A DNA stretch of 64,000 nucleotides from Paenibacillus agilis (GCF_007786455.1 NZ_VNJK01000001.1:978476-1042475); one strand, 5' to 3'. Numbered from the stretch's first letter, positions 53,687-63,160 are shown. Made by a program: numbers and translations. Notes: generated by a model not told the origin, from the letters alone.

Positions 53687-54910
53687 ATGAAGATGCAGAT
53701 TGTACGTAACACCACTTCAAAACATTTAATGAAAGGATTCTTCATCTTACTTTGCGCCGCTTATATGGCAGGCTGCTCAACATCACCAACTCCTGCTGCT
53801 ACCACGTCAGCTAATACATCCATTAAAGAGAATGAACCGCTGCAGGTTAAGGTTGAGGCTGTTGGCAAGCACAGTATGGGCGATCCAAGGGAACAAATTG
53901 CAGAAGTTCATGCCTCAACTCAAGTTGAAGTTAGGGTCGAATCAGGCGGAGCTCTCGTAAAGCTGTTAAAGAAGAGCGGTGAAATGGTTCAGGCAGGTGA
54001 AGTCATCGCCAAGCTAGAAAGCCGTCATGCCTTGATAGCCAGGGAAAAGGCGAAGCTAGCCCTTAAGAGTGCAGAACTGTCGCTAACGACAACGAAAGAA
54101 AGTGTAGATGATAGTCGACTCCAATTAACGAATGCGATAAGTAAGGTTGAAGAAACACTGAAACAGCAGGCTCGGGATGGAGCTTCTGAGACGGAAATCG
54201 AAGCCAATAAGCGGGAGCTTCAAGCATCCTTAACGAAACTGGCAGCACTTGATCGACAAAAGGCAGTGGCTATTAAGGAGGCCGAAGTTGAAACGACTAA
54301 GCTTGAACTTGAACAAGCAGAGCAGACTTGGAATGATGGGCAAATTGTATCTCCTGCTAACGGTATTTTGACGGACATCAAGGTTGCTGAAGGCACGAAC
54401 ATTCAAGCGGGGAGTATAGTGGGAATCGTGCAGATGACAGAAACAGTCAAAATAAAAGCACACTTAACTGAATCGGCTGTAAAGCTGGTTGGTAGCAAAA
54501 AGAGGTTAACATTTCGTGATTCCAATGGTAATGGCGCGGACTCGGACCGCACAGCTAAAGTCGTTCATCTGTCCGATGTACCCGACGCTGCGACGAGAAT
54601 GTATACGTTGGAGCTTGAAGCGGTCAACAGGGATCATGTGTTGAAGCCTTTATCAAGAGTGCATCTTCAGCTAACCACAATAGCAGAGGAAACGGTGGCA
54701 GCAGTTCCGTCATTAAGTATAGTAAGGGAAGGACGCGCAGCCTATGTATTCGTCCTAAATGGAAATAAGGCGGAGAAGCGGGAAGTGCAATTAGGTCGTG
54801 TGAAGGGACCTTATCAGGAAGTACTAAGCGGGATTAAAATAGGGGAACAGCTTGTTGTGTCTGGTCAACACAATATAGAAGCAGGAGAAGTGGTCAAAGT
54901 AGTACAATAA
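53687..54910 (+). CDS. RND efflux adaptor lipoprotein (HlyD/MFP family)
   Basis: This 407-residue protein has a lipoprotein signal with lipobox MAGC (Cys31). Next is a biotinyl-lipoyl-like half (VEVRVESGGALVKLLKKSG...VIAKLES), a coiled-coil hairpin (about residues 115-210, rich in AKLALKSAEL and EVETTKLELEQAE), the second lipoyl half (IVSPANGILTDIKVAEGTNI) and a beta-barrel end. It would link the RND pump to the cell wall side. It is 27 bases after the RND gene. Confidence 0.88.
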   Translation: MKMQIVRNTTSKHLMKGFFILLCAAYMAGCSTSPTPAATTSANTSIKENEPLQVKVEAVGKHSMGDPREQIAEVHASTQVEVRVESGGALVKLLKKSGEMVQAGEVIAKLESRHALIAREKAKLALKSAELSLTTTKESVDDSRLQLTNAISKVEETLKQQARDGASETEIEANKRELQASLTKLAALDRQKAVAIKEAEVETTKLELEQAEQTWNDGQIVSPANGILTDIKVAEGTNIQAGSIVGIVQMTETVKIKAHLTESAVKLVGSKKRLTFRDSNGNGADSDRTAKVVHLSDVPDAATRMYTLELEAVNRDHVLKPLSRVHLQLTTIAEETVAAVPSLSIVREGRAAYVFVLNGNKAEKREVQLGRVKGPYQEVLSGIKIGEQLVVSGQHNIEAGEVVKVVQ

Positions 54911-54967
54911 TAAGAAGCAATGGATGCAGTCCATATTTCAAACCGAACACAACTAGAGGTGAAATGG

Positions 54968-56398
54968 ATGCTACAAATTAAGCGCGATGACAAACACCCC
55001 ATATGGCAGCAATTGCTTGACCAAGCTATTCATAATATAACAACTGGTAAATGGCCGCCAGGAGAACTGCTTCTACCTTCTCGTGAGCTTGCACAATTGA
55101 TAGGTGTCTCCCGCTCAACGATACAGATTGTGTATGAGGAATTATTTAGTCGTGGCTACACGGTTACTTCCCGGCGCGGCGGAACAAGGGTAAGTGACTG
55201 GACCTGTAGAACAGGTTTTACAGAGGATGTAACACTTCAAGGGCCTATCACCCCCGAATTACCTTTATTAAACGATGCAGTCAGCCATTTGCAGAGCTGG
55301 TTTAGAGGCAAGGAATATCGAAATGTTGAGATAGATTTCAGCCCACACGAGCCTTATTTGGATCAACAATTTCAAAAAAATTGGAGACACTCCTTTTTGC
55401 AAGCCTCCAAAGAAACGGAACTAACTACTTGGGCTTACGGCAACGCATGTGGTTTCGTTCCGCTGCGTGAACAGATTCAACGTTATCTGTCACTAGAGCG
55501 AGGCGTCCACGTGCATATCGATCAAATTATGTTAACATCAGGCGCACAACATAGCCTTGATTTAATTGCCCAAGCTCTACTAAATGAAGGAGAAACGGTT
55601 TCCGTAGAGGATCCCGGCTTCCCGGCCGCGTGGATGGCTATGAAATATCGGCGGATGAATGTTGTCCCTGTTCCTGTAGACGATTACGGATTACAGGTAG
55701 ACCACATTCATCCGCAATCCAAACTTGTTTATGTTACGCCTGCACATCAGTGTGCAGTTGGGGTGATTATGTCGGAACCACGTAGGCAGCAATTGCTGCA
55801 TATGGCCGCTCAACAGCAATTTTGGATTGTGGAAGACGACTACGATAGCGAGTTTCGATATCGCGGTGACCCGTTACCTACGTTGTTCAGCCAGCAATCA
55901 CAGAACACCTTGTATATGATGAGCTTTTCAAAAATGATTGCTCCCGGTATACGAATATCGGCAATCATTGGGCCCAGAAGTGCTATACACCAGCTTGCTC
56001 AAGTCCATGAACTAACCTATCGGCACCTTCCTATTATGGAGCAATTGACGCTCACTCACTTTATTGAGCATGGGTATTTTATGCGTCATATGAGAAGAGT
56101 CAGAAACGTATATCGGCGCAGACACGAAGCCATGACGAAAGCTATCGGTTCAAGTGGCCTCGGAGAACGCTTTAAACTAAGCGGCGTAGAAACGGGATTG
56201 CATATGTTCCTTGAAGCTGAAGATTCGTTTGACGAAGAAGCAGCTGCGAATCATGCACTAGACAAGGGAATGCGTATATATCCGCTGAGTAATTATTGCT
56301 TGGAAAGCAAGCGCAAAGGGTGGGTGTTGGGCTTTGCCAAAGTAAACGAGTCAGAAATAGAAACGGGTATATGCCGTCTCGCGGAGATGCTTCTATAA
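54968..56398 (+). CDS. MocR-type regulator (GntR HTH + PLP aminotransferase domain)
   Basis: This 476-residue protein has a GntR winged helix at residues 1-75 (HPIWQQLLDQAIHNITTGKW, LPSRELAQLIGVSRSTIQ), then a fold-I aminotransferase domain with PLP Lys in MSFSKMIAPG and EDDYDSEFRYRGDP. It is about 27% shorter-spaced from, and clearly paralogous to, the MocR at 41070. The start is ATG 54968 with AGAGGTGA upstream; the frame from 54920 is not used. It is downstream of the RND-adaptor pair in the same direction and may be co-transcribed. Confidence 0.87.
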   Translation: MLQIKRDDKHPIWQQLLDQAIHNITTGKWPPGELLLPSRELAQLIGVSRSTIQIVYEELFSRGYTVTSRRGGTRVSDWTCRTGFTEDVTLQGPITPELPLLNDAVSHLQSWFRGKEYRNVEIDFSPHEPYLDQQFQKNWRHSFLQASKETELTTWAYGNACGFVPLREQIQRYLSLERGVHVHIDQIMLTSGAQHSLDLIAQALLNEGETVSVEDPGFPAAWMAMKYRRMNVVPVPVDDYGLQVDHIHPQSKLVYVTPAHQCAVGVIMSEPRRQQLLHMAAQQQFWIVEDDYDSEFRYRGDPLPTLFSQQSQNTLYMMSFSKMIAPGIRISAIIGPRSAIHQLAQVHELTYRHLPIMEQLTLTHFIEHGYFMRHMRRVRNVYRRRHEAMTKAIGSSGLGERFKLSGVETGLHMFLEAEDSFDEEAAANHALDKGMRIYPLSNYCLESKRKGWVLGFAKVNESEIETGICRLAEMLL

Positions 56399-56412
56399 TA
56401 GGAGCATCTCCG
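56382..56412. terminator. Stem-loop at the end of the MocR gene
   Basis: CGGAGATGCT pairs perfectly with AGCATCTCCG across the MocR stop codon. It lies between convergent MocR and BenE genes. It lacks a strong T-run. Confidence 0.6.
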
Positions 56413-56440
56413 GCTAAGCTTAGTCTTTCTGTCCTTGTAT

Positions 56441-57628
56441 TCATTTTCGTGCCTCTGATTTATGCATCAAAATATGTGCGGTCAAACCTGCAACAAGCCC
56501 CCAGAATGCACCGCCAACACCAAGTAAGGTAACATTTGCAGCCGTTGCTAAAAAAGTAATCAGAGCTGTCTCACGTCCTTTGGGATCAGTTAGAGCATTG
56601 GCAAGGCTGCTGCCAATTGTTCCGAGCAGTGCCAATCCCGCCAAAGTCGCAATGAAAGTGGCTGGAAGAATCAGAAACAGTGCAGCCAGCGTCACACCAA
56701 ATAGGCCGACAACGATGTAAAAAATGCCACAGGCAATTCCAGCAATATAACGTTTTGTTGAATCCTCATGCGCGTCTTTACCTGTACAAATCGCTGCAGT
56801 AATGGCTGCTACATTAAAAGCATGTGAGCCGAACGGTGCTGTAAGGAGTGAGCCTAGTCCCGTTACTGTCAGAATTGGATTCGCGCTCGTTTTAAAGCCA
56901 TCATTTCGCAGCACGAGCATGCCAGGCATATATTGTCCCGTCAATGTAATAATAAACAGCGGCAATGCAACGCTCAATAAAGCATGAAACGAGAACTCAG
57001 GAAAGACAAATACCGGTGACGCGATTGCCAATTTAATAGTGCTGAAATCTACATTCTCAACACTAATCAAGTAAATAACTCCGATTCCTAAAATACCAAC
57101 AATAGCATAACGGGACGTAAACCTTCTTAATAGTACATAAGCAACAAAAAGGACAATGACAAGCAAAGGGTCAATTTCCGCACCACTGAATGCTGAAATA
57201 CCAAACTGCAATAAAATACCTGCCAGCAGACCGGAAGCAATGCCTGAAGGAATAAGCCGGACGAAACGCTCGAACATGCCCGATATCCCTAAAACTATAA
57301 ACCCTATAGCAGAGATGATGTAAGCGCCAATCACTTCCGTGTATGGAGTTACCGCTAAAGCTGAAACGAGAAAAGCTACGCCTGGTGTTGACCAAGCCGT
57401 AATAATTGGTTCACGGTATCGATAGCTTAGCCAAATACCGGTTATTCCCACGCCCACTGAAATCGACAATACCCACGAAGCGGTCATTTCAGGACTCAAT
57501 CCCGCTACTTTTGCTGCCTGGAACACGAGAATAAATGTCCCGCCATAGTTGACAATGACTGATATAAGAGCAGCTATCGTGGGAGATATCCAATCACGGC
57601 CACGCAGTGAAGATGATGTTGTAATCAT
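56441..57628 (-). CDS. BenE-family transporter (benzoate/H+ symporter-like)
   Basis: This 395-residue membrane protein has about 12 hydrophobic segments and the BenE pattern: TIAALISVIVNYGGTFILVF near the start, ITAWSTPGVAFLVS, GLGSLLTAPFGSHAFNVAAITAAICTG in the middle and TDPKGRETALITFL near the end. The start is ATG 57628 with GGAGC upstream; ATG 57634 almost abuts that site. It is downstream of a flavin-binding oxidase-like gene with a 10-base gap, so the two are one unit. No benzoate catabolic genes are nearby, so the substrate is uncertain. Confidence 0.82.
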   Translation of the reverse strand: MITTSSSLRGRDWISPTIAALISVIVNYGGTFILVFQAAKVAGLSPEMTASWVLSISVGVGITGIWLSYRYREPIITAWSTPGVAFLVSALAVTPYTEVIGAYIISAIGFIVLGISGMFERFVRLIPSGIASGLLAGILLQFGISAFSGAEIDPLLVIVLFVAYVLLRRFTSRYAIVGILGIGVIYLISVENVDFSTIKLAIASPVFVFPEFSFHALLSVALPLFIITLTGQYMPGMLVLRNDGFKTSANPILTVTGLGSLLTAPFGSHAFNVAAITAAICTGKDAHEDSTKRYIAGIACGIFYIVVGLFGVTLAALFLILPATFIATLAGLALLGTIGSSLANALTDPKGRETALITFLATAANVTLLGVGGAFWGLVAGLTAHILMHKSEARK

Positions 57629-57638
57629 ATGCATGCTC

Positions 57639-58172
57639 CTAATCGTTCTGATGTGCGTACATTTTTTCCTCTTCGATTGGATTTTCTTTCGCTGTTATAT
57701 GGTAGGGATCAATTCGGTATACCTGAACAGGACTATTAAATACTGCGGACCTGTACTTGTCTACATGCTGCTTGGACAACGGTCGGTTATAATAACCAGG
57801 CACATATTTGTGGAGCATCTCCTGCAACATATAGGTAGCTTCATCCAGATCAACGACGGGTTCGGCTTTGCCAAAAATCATAACACTCATATATGCAGTG
57901 TCCGTCTTAGCAGGCACTGGATCGGTAATGGTTCCATATTCTTCACAAACCGTAAAACAGACCTCTGGATTCATACTCATGACTTGATTGCGTCTCCCGC
58001 CTGTGGCTCCATGAAAATAAAGCTTCTCATTTGCCCAAACAAAATTGAGCGGAACAACATAGGGCAGCTGACCATCGACCATCCCGAGATGCCCAATTCG
58101 CGCTTTACTCAGAAAGGCTTTTATTTTGTCACTATCCAACACTTCTCTTATTTTGTAACGAACCATATCCAT
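57639..58172 (-). CDS. Pyridoxamine 5'-phosphate oxidase-like flavin protein (NimA-type)
   Basis: This 177-residue split-barrel flavin protein has the features IGHLGMVDGQLPYVVPLNFVW near the N-terminus, LYFHGATGGRRNQ in the middle and VYRIDPYHITAKE at the C-terminus, typical of the NimA/PNPOx-like group (nitroimidazole-resistance-type proteins). The reaction is unknown. The start is ATG 58172 with GAGGAGTG upstream. It is divergent from an Rrf2 regulator and followed directly by BenE. Confidence 0.82.
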   Translation of the reverse strand: MDMVRYKIREVLDSDKIKAFLSKARIGHLGMVDGQLPYVVPLNFVWANEKLYFHGATGGRRNQVMSMNPEVCFTVCEEYGTITDPVPAKTDTAYMSVMIFGKAEPVVDLDEATYMLQEMLHKYVPGYYNRPLSKQHVDKYRSAVFNSPVQVYRIDPYHITAKENPIEEEKMYAHQND

Positions 58173-58330
58173 TCTTAAACACTCCTCACTATTGAATTTC
58201 CGTAAGTATATCAATCATTGGACTGAGTTAGTACGTCCAAAAATGCGATAAATGAGCAGTCCATATTTTATGCATACTATCCTTTTCAATGACTCTTTTT
58301 CTATTGTTTACGATGATAGTGAAGTAATGT

Positions 58331-58378
58331 TTACTTTTAGTAACCAATGAGTTAAGATAAAGTGGATAATTATTATCC
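58331..58378. promoter_or_regulatory. Two dyads between the flavin protein and Rrf2 genes
   Basis: TTACT-N3-AGTAA (58331-58343) and GGATAAT-T-ATTATCC (58364-58378) are perfect inverted repeats in the divergent control region. They are candidate binding sites for the Rrf2 protein. Confidence 0.5.
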
Positions 58379-58443
58379 GCGTTATAAATATTGATGTTGT
58401 GAAAACCATATAAAAATGTATTTGAATAAAGGCGGTGATCTTC

Positions 58444-58920
58444 ATGCAGATGAAAACGGGAGTGGAGCAGTCAGTATATGCGATCCTTATTCTTAACATG
58501 TTGCCGGATAAAGCGGTATTACCTGGGGAAGCGATTAGTCAACAGTTGGGAGCTTCCCCAACGTATTTTCAAAAATTGTTGAGAAAGTTAGTCAGTGCAA
58601 ACTTGATTACTTCTGTACCAGGGGTAAAAGGCGGATTTAAACTGCGAAAAAAAGCTGAAGATATTCGGATATACGATATTTATCTTGCTATAGAGGGACA
58701 GCAATCTCTTTATTCGTCTAGTGGCGTAATGCATGGCATGCTTGATCTGGAAGAGGAAGGATGCTGCTTGTTAACGGACTTAATGCAGGAAGCCGAATCA
58801 TCTTGGCAAACGGTGCTGAAGCGCCAAACCATTGCATCCCTATACGAAGAAATAAATGTGGGTTATCAGCCCAAAGTACAATTGCTGCAACAATGGATTA
58901 AAGAAAAAATGGTTATGTAA
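58444..58920 (+). CDS. Rrf2-family transcriptional regulator
   Basis: This 158-residue protein has an Rrf2 winged helix: VEQSVYAILILNMLP, LPGEAISQQLGASPTYFQKLLRKL and SVPGVKGGFKL. The dimer helix follows. Only a CC pair (EEGCC) is present in the region where IscR/NsrR carry three spaced Cys, so a bound Fe-S cluster is unlikely. It is divergent from the flavin protein-benE pair and probably controls it. I use ATG 58444 with GGTGAT upstream; ATG 58450 is also possible. Confidence 0.85.
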   Translation: MQMKTGVEQSVYAILILNMLPDKAVLPGEAISQQLGASPTYFQKLLRKLVSANLITSVPGVKGGFKLRKKAEDIRIYDIYLAIEGQQSLYSSSGVMHGMLDLEEEGCCLLTDLMQEAESSWQTVLKRQTIASLYEEINVGYQPKVQLLQQWIKEKMVM

Positions 58921-59040
58921 TGGAAATGCATCATAGTCAGGTGGAATACATGTGGAAAAATTTCTATCGCATCACGGTTTTACACGAACGTTTAGAGAAA
59001 ATAATTTGACACTTGGTCTTTAAGGAAAGGAAGAGAAACG

Positions 59041-59271
59041 ATGATAGAAATATTAGGTCGTATAAATGAATTAGCGAGAAAAGAACGGGCAGAAGGTTTG
59101 ACAAATGCGGAATGGGTCGAGCAAATTTCATTGCGTATAGACTACTTACATGAAATTCGCGGACAAGTTGTTAACACGTTCTCTGGTTTGACCGTGCTTG
59201 ATGCACTTGGAAATGATGTAACACCGGATAAAATCAGTAAAGAAAAGGAAATTGATTCCAAGACAGAATAG
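59041..59271 (+). CDS. DUF896 family protein
   Basis: This 76-residue small helical protein carries the family signature: INELARKERAEGLT, then EWVEQISLRIDYLHEIRGQV, and finally DALGNDVTPDK. The B. subtilis homologue is YnzC-like, and its function is unknown. AAGGAAAGG is upstream of the ATG. A luciferase-like gene begins 26 bases downstream. Confidence 0.88.
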   Translation: MIEILGRINELARKERAEGLTNAEWVEQISLRIDYLHEIRGQVVNTFSGLTVLDALGNDVTPDKISKEKEIDSKTE

Positions 59272-59297
59272 TTTATTGGAAGGGAGATAGCAGCCAG

Positions 59298-60290
59298 ATG
59301 AGATTAAGTATATTGGACCAAGCCCCTATTACGAGAGGGAATCAAGCAGCAGCAGCATTGAAAAAAGCGGAAGAGTTAGCCGTGTTAGGTGATGAATTAG
59401 GCTACCATCGAATGTGGATGGCAGAACATCATGCAACTAATGTGTTTGCAAGCTCAGCTCCTGAGGTCACGATCGCCCATTTGACTGCTAAAACGAAAAA
59501 TATCCGTATGGGAACTGGGGGAGTGATGATGATGCATTATTCCCCATTGAAACTGGCTGAGGTGTTTAAAACGCTAAGTGCGTTTTCACCGGGCCGCATA
59601 GATTTTGGCGTTGGTCGAGCTCCCGGAGGGGATAACGACTCTATATATGCTTTATCGGAAGGGCGCAGACCGATGACAAGCAATATGTATGAAAAATTTG
59701 ATACTGCACTTCAGTTGATTAACGACGAAGTACCCGAAGTTGACTTGTATAAAAAGACCATTGCAACACCGTCTCACGTTGTCTTGCCAGAAGCTTGGCT
59801 GTTGGGTTCTAGCGGTAACAGTGCTGTTCAGGCTGGGCAAAGGGGTGTTGGTTATTCCTTTGCACAATTTTTCAATGGTGAGTTGAGTAAGGAGATTTTA
59901 GATGCATACAGACACAATTTCCAGCCTTCCGCTTTTATGGAGAAACCGGAAATCAACGTATCCTATATGGTGACAACAGCGGAAACAAAAGAAGAAGCTG
60001 AGTTTGAGGCATTGCCTCAAGATATTTGGCGCTTAAGATTTATGAAAGGCAAGATAGATCAATTGTTGACACCGGAAGAAGCTCGTGATTATCCGTTGAC
60101 GGAAATGGATCGAATGATAATTAAGCAAAATCGAAACATTCATCTAGTGGGATCAGCGAAAGAAATTGCAACTCTGTTACTGGAAGAGCAAGATAGATAC
60201 GGTTTTGATGAAGCGATGATTTGCAGCATTCCTCATTCACAAGAGAAGCGCCTGAATGTGTATCGATTACTGGCTAAGGAATTATTATAA
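59298..60290 (+). CDS. Luciferase-like flavin-dependent oxidoreductase (MsnO8-type)
   Basis: This 330-residue TIM-barrel monooxygenase-like protein has the pattern of the MsnO8/group 1 LLM subfamily: LSILDQAPI at the N-terminus, YHRMWMAEHHATNVFASSAPE, MGTGGVMMMHYSPLKLAEVF and FGVGRAPGGDNDS. The substrate is unknown. GGGAGA lies upstream of the ATG. It is between DUF896 and hslO with short gaps, possibly in one transcript. Confidence 0.88.
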   Translation: MRLSILDQAPITRGNQAAAALKKAEELAVLGDELGYHRMWMAEHHATNVFASSAPEVTIAHLTAKTKNIRMGTGGVMMMHYSPLKLAEVFKTLSAFSPGRIDFGVGRAPGGDNDSIYALSEGRRPMTSNMYEKFDTALQLINDEVPEVDLYKKTIATPSHVVLPEAWLLGSSGNSAVQAGQRGVGYSFAQFFNGELSKEILDAYRHNFQPSAFMEKPEINVSYMVTTAETKEEAEFEALPQDIWRLRFMKGKIDQLLTPEEARDYPLTEMDRMIIKQNRNIHLVGSAKEIATLLLEEQDRYGFDEAMICSIPHSQEKRLNVYRLLAKELL

Positions 60291-60317
60291 AATTGCCATA
60301 GAAGAAGGGACAAAGAA

Positions 60318-61211
60318 ATGAAGGATTATGTAGTAAAAGCGCTAGCACTAGATAATCAAGTACGTGCCTATGCAGTCCATACAACCGTAGCCATCGGAGA
60401 GGCTCAACGTCGTCATCATACATCGCCAACTGCTTCGGATGCTCTCGGACGTGCAATGACTGCTGGTGCGATGCTCGGTGCTATGCTCAAGGATGAGGAG
60501 CACTTAACCGTGAAAATTGCTGGAGGAGGTCCAATTGGAACGATTCTAGTAGACGCAAACGGCAAAGGGGAAATTAGAGGATATGTCACCAATCCTCAAG
60601 TTCATTTCGATCGTAATGATCAGGGATATTTGGATGTGCCACGAGCAGTAGGGATAGATGGAACGCTGACAGTATCCAAAGACGTAGGATTGAAGCAACC
60701 TTTCGTGGGACAAATTCCTGTGATATCGGGTGAGATAGGAGAAGATTTTATTTCTTATCTTATTCTTTCGGAACAATCGCCATCTACTGTAGGGGTTGGT
60801 GTTCTTGTTAATCCCGATCATACGATTCAAGCAGCCGGAGGTTTCATCGTTCAACTGATGCCCGGCGCAAAAGTTGAGATCATGAGCGAGATTGAAGAGC
60901 GTCTTAAAGTGATCGATCCCATTCCTTTGATGCTGGAGCAAGGATTGACTCCGGAACAAATACTTGAGCAAGTACTGGGTGTAGGGAACGTGAAATTATT
61001 AGAGAGAATGCCGGTACAATTCCAATGTCAATGCTCCAAAGAAAGAGTTTCCAATGCCATTATCAGTTTAGGAAGTGAAGAGATTCAAGATATGATTCAG
61101 ACAGATGGACAGGCTGAAGCCAATTGTCATTTCTGTAATGAAACGTACCATTTTACTAAAGAAGATCTAGAGAAATTATTGAACAAAACGGTTAATAAGA
61201 GGCGAGCATAA
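60318..61211 (+). CDS. hslO: Redox-regulated chaperone Hsp33
   Basis: This 297-residue protein is the oxidative-stress holdase. Its N-terminal substrate-binding domain has [16 protein letters not shown] and [22 protein letters not shown], followed by the linker and a C-terminal zinc switch with C-x-C (CQC) and C-x-x-C (CHFC), whose oxidation activates the chaperone. AAGGGAC is upstream of the ATG. It lies 27 bases after the luciferase-like gene and is followed by a terminator. Confidence 0.96.
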   Translation: MKDYVVKALALDNQVRAYAVHTTVAIGEAQRRHHTSPTASDALGRAMTAGAMLGAMLKDEEHLTVKIAGGGPIGTILVDANGKGEIRGYVTNPQVHFDRNDQGYLDVPRAVGIDGTLTVSKDVGLKQPFVGQIPVISGEIGEDFISYLILSEQSPSTVGVGVLVNPDHTIQAAGGFIVQLMPGAKVEIMSEIEERLKVIDPIPLMLEQGLTPEQILEQVLGVGNVKLLERMPVQFQCQCSKERVSNAIISLGSEEIQDMIQTDGQAEANCHFCNETYHFTKEDLEKLLNKTVNKRRA

Positions 61212-61229
61212 GCTAGCTTAGTATTGAAG

Positions 61230-61277
61230 AAGCCACAGGCTTAGAGAGGATTAACTATCTCTCATCCTGTGGCTTTT
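61230..61277. terminator. Terminator after hslO
   Basis: AAGCCACAGG pairs with CCTGTGGCTT, with an inner GAG/CTC stem and a T-run on the plus strand. The convergent excalibur gene may also use it. Confidence 0.85.
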
Positions 61278-61292
61278 GTATAAGATCATTAC

Positions 61293-61667
61293 TTATTCAC
61301 AAGCTACTCCGTCTTTATCTCGATCAAGTTTCACTCGATAGCCTGGATCACCTTCGTACAGTGGGGCCGCACCAGCATTGCGTGCAGCAGTACAGTTTTT
61401 ATAGTACACCGTTTCTTGCTCTTGTTTTGGTTTAACTTTTTTTGATTTTGATTTAGGTTTTTTTGATTTGTTTGAGGATCCGGATTTAGGTTTGGACTTT
61501 TTTGATTTCTTCCCGGACTTAGACTTAACTTCTACCGTTTGTGCTTCAACTTGTTCGGAAGCAGAGGCGGGCTTTGCTATGCTAGTTCCTGCTGTAGTGC
61601 CGAACATTCCAACCGCGAGAACAAGTGCTAGCGAGAATGTCCATCTATTGAACATTGGTTTATTCAT
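61293..61667 (-). CDS. Secreted excalibur calcium-binding domain protein
   Basis: This 124-residue exported protein has a signal peptide at about residues 1-32, then a low-complexity Lys/Ser-rich spacer (about 45-82, many KSK and KPKS repeats). The excalibur domain at the C-terminus has YYKNCTAARNAG, a GDPGY segment and the calcium loop DRDKDGVACE. A positively charged spacer could bind the cell wall. AGGGGAG precedes the ATG. It is divergent from a TetR gene. Confidence 0.88.
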   Translation of the reverse strand: MNKPMFNRWTFSLALVLAVGMFGTTAGTSIAKPASASEQVEAQTVEVKSKSGKKSKKSKPKSGSSNKSKKPKSKSKKVKPKQEQETVYYKNCTAARNAGAAPLYEGDPGYRVKLDRDKDGVACE

Positions 61668-61796
61668 CGTTTACTCCCCTTTTATTTATAATTGCGAACA
61701 AACAACATAATAGCAAACGTTTACAGATTGTACCATATAGGAGTTTGTATGAAACTATTTTCTTTGTACGCTGAGAGCAAATATTGATCTTTCCGA

Positions 61797-61838
61797 TTGA
61801 TCTCTGAAGCATACTTTTTTATAATGAGTAAAAACTCA
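61797..61838 (+). promoter_or_regulatory. Promoter with TetR operator
   Basis: TTGATC (61797-61802) and TATAAT (61820-61825) are 17 bases apart. TGAGT-N4-ACTCA (61825-61838) begins at the last base of the -10, an expected TetR-type operator position for autorepression. Confidence 0.8.
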
Positions 61839-61859
61839 CTCAAAAAAAGAGGTTGTATC

Positions 61860-62471
61860 ATGCCACGCACGAAGGAACAGTATGAACAGATGCGAATTGC
61901 AACAAGAGAGAAAATACAAGCGGCAGCCATGCAGCTGTTCGTACAAAAAGGATTTGGTTCTACGAATGTGCAGGATATTGCGGATGCAGCTGGGATTAGC
62001 ATCGGACTTCTGTATCGGCACTACAAGTCGAAGGAGAAATTGTTTAACGAATTGGTGGATTTCGCACTTGCAGGCATGGCTCAGCAGATGGAGTACTTTG
62101 AGTCAAATGAGGTTTCACCTAAGCAAGCAATGGATCAGTTTGTACATGAAATATACAACGATATGATGACAGGCGAACAATTTGCTAATTTACTGATCCT
62201 TATGCAGCAGTCGTTTTTGACGGGAGGGGGAGCAGCTGTAAATCATGTCGAGGTAACCCGGGTTAGTGAGCAATTATTTGCTGCAACAGCCAAGCTTATT
62301 AAAAGAGGTCAGGAACGGGGTGAATTTCGTTCAGGAAATCCGGATGAAATGGTTTTGTTGTTCTATTCAACGATACATGGGCTAGCTGCTATGAAAATGA
62401 TGCTGCAGCACAATTTTCAGATGCCCTCTCCAGTTGCGCTCACTTCATTTCTCTATAAGGAAGGGGAATAA
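61860..62471 (+). CDS. TetR-family regulator
   Basis: This 203-residue regulator has a TetR helix-turn-helix (REKIQAAAMQLFVQKGFGST, then DIADAAGISIGLLYRHYKSKEKLF) and a C-terminal ligand domain. The start is ATG 61860 (MPRTKEQ) with AGAGGT six bases before; the longer frame starting at 61797 would begin inside the promoter. A TGAGT/ACTCA operator lies upstream. It is seven bases before a GNAT gene, so the two form one operon. Confidence 0.9.
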   Translation: MPRTKEQYEQMRIATREKIQAAAMQLFVQKGFGSTNVQDIADAAGISIGLLYRHYKSKEKLFNELVDFALAGMAQQMEYFESNEVSPKQAMDQFVHEIYNDMMTGEQFANLLILMQQSFLTGGGAAVNHVEVTRVSEQLFAATAKLIKRGQERGEFRSGNPDEMVLLFYSTIHGLAAMKMMLQHNFQMPSPVALTSFLYKEGE

Positions 62472-62477
62472 GCGTAT

Positions 62478-63092
62478 ATGTTTACCGTGATTAGAGCGGA
62501 CCAATTAGAATTTGATCCAAGGCCACAAATGTCTCAAATTTTTGCGGATGGATTTTCGCAGTGGCTTGGCTATTTTTCCAAGGATAATCAGGCAATTGCA
62601 AGAGCTTTTGCTCATATGTTCGTGTTAAATCAATTTTATGTCGCTGTAACAGATGAACGTAAAATTACTGCTATGGCCGCGTGTACAGACGGTACGGCTT
62701 CTTCGGTAAAGCTAAACTCAAAGGAACTGCGTAAGCATTTGGGGCTAGTTAAGGGAACACTTGCTGGAGTTATTTTGAAAAAAGAATTTGAAGCAACCAA
62801 GGCAGTAAAGACAACAACGGATGCTCCTATTTCCACACATGGTTCAATCGAGTTTGTTGGAACTGCTCCTGAATGCAGAGGACAGGGAGCGGCAAGTGCG
62901 ATCATCCGTCATATGGTTGAAAATGTCCCTTTTGATCAATTTCTCATTGAAGAAGTAGCGGATACGAATATGCCTGCCATGAACTTATACCAAAAGCTAG
63001 GCTTCCAAGAATATAAACGGAAATCTATTCCTCAGAAGAAAGCCGAAAAAATCGGAATTAATCACATTATTTCTTTGAAGTATGTAAAGTAA
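62478..63092 (+). CDS. GNAT-family acetyltransferase
   Basis: This 204-residue protein has the GNAT core near residues 120-165: FVGTAPECRGQGAASAIIRH (acetyl-CoA loop), then EEVADTNMPAMNLYQKLGFQE. The N-terminal half is a less conserved helical part, with a FADGFSQWLGYFS segment seen in some GNAT relatives. The AAGGGG ribosome site overlaps the end of the TetR gene. It is co-transcribed with that TetR, and a terminator follows at 63161. Confidence 0.87.
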   Translation: MFTVIRADQLEFDPRPQMSQIFADGFSQWLGYFSKDNQAIARAFAHMFVLNQFYVAVTDERKITAMAACTDGTASSVKLNSKELRKHLGLVKGTLAGVILKKEFEATKAVKTTTDAPISTHGSIEFVGTAPECRGQGAASAIIRHMVENVPFDQFLIEEVADTNMPAMNLYQKLGFQEYKRKSIPQKKAEKIGINHIISLKYVK

Positions 63093-63160
63093 TTAACTAG
63101 CGAGCAAGCCTTTAGCTGTAGTTAATCAGCTTGCAGACATACTCCTTAACACCAACGTTA

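Noticed and set aside
57549-58178. 209-residue plus-strand frame opposite the flavin protein
   Set aside because: Antisense shadow of a gene with clear motifs.
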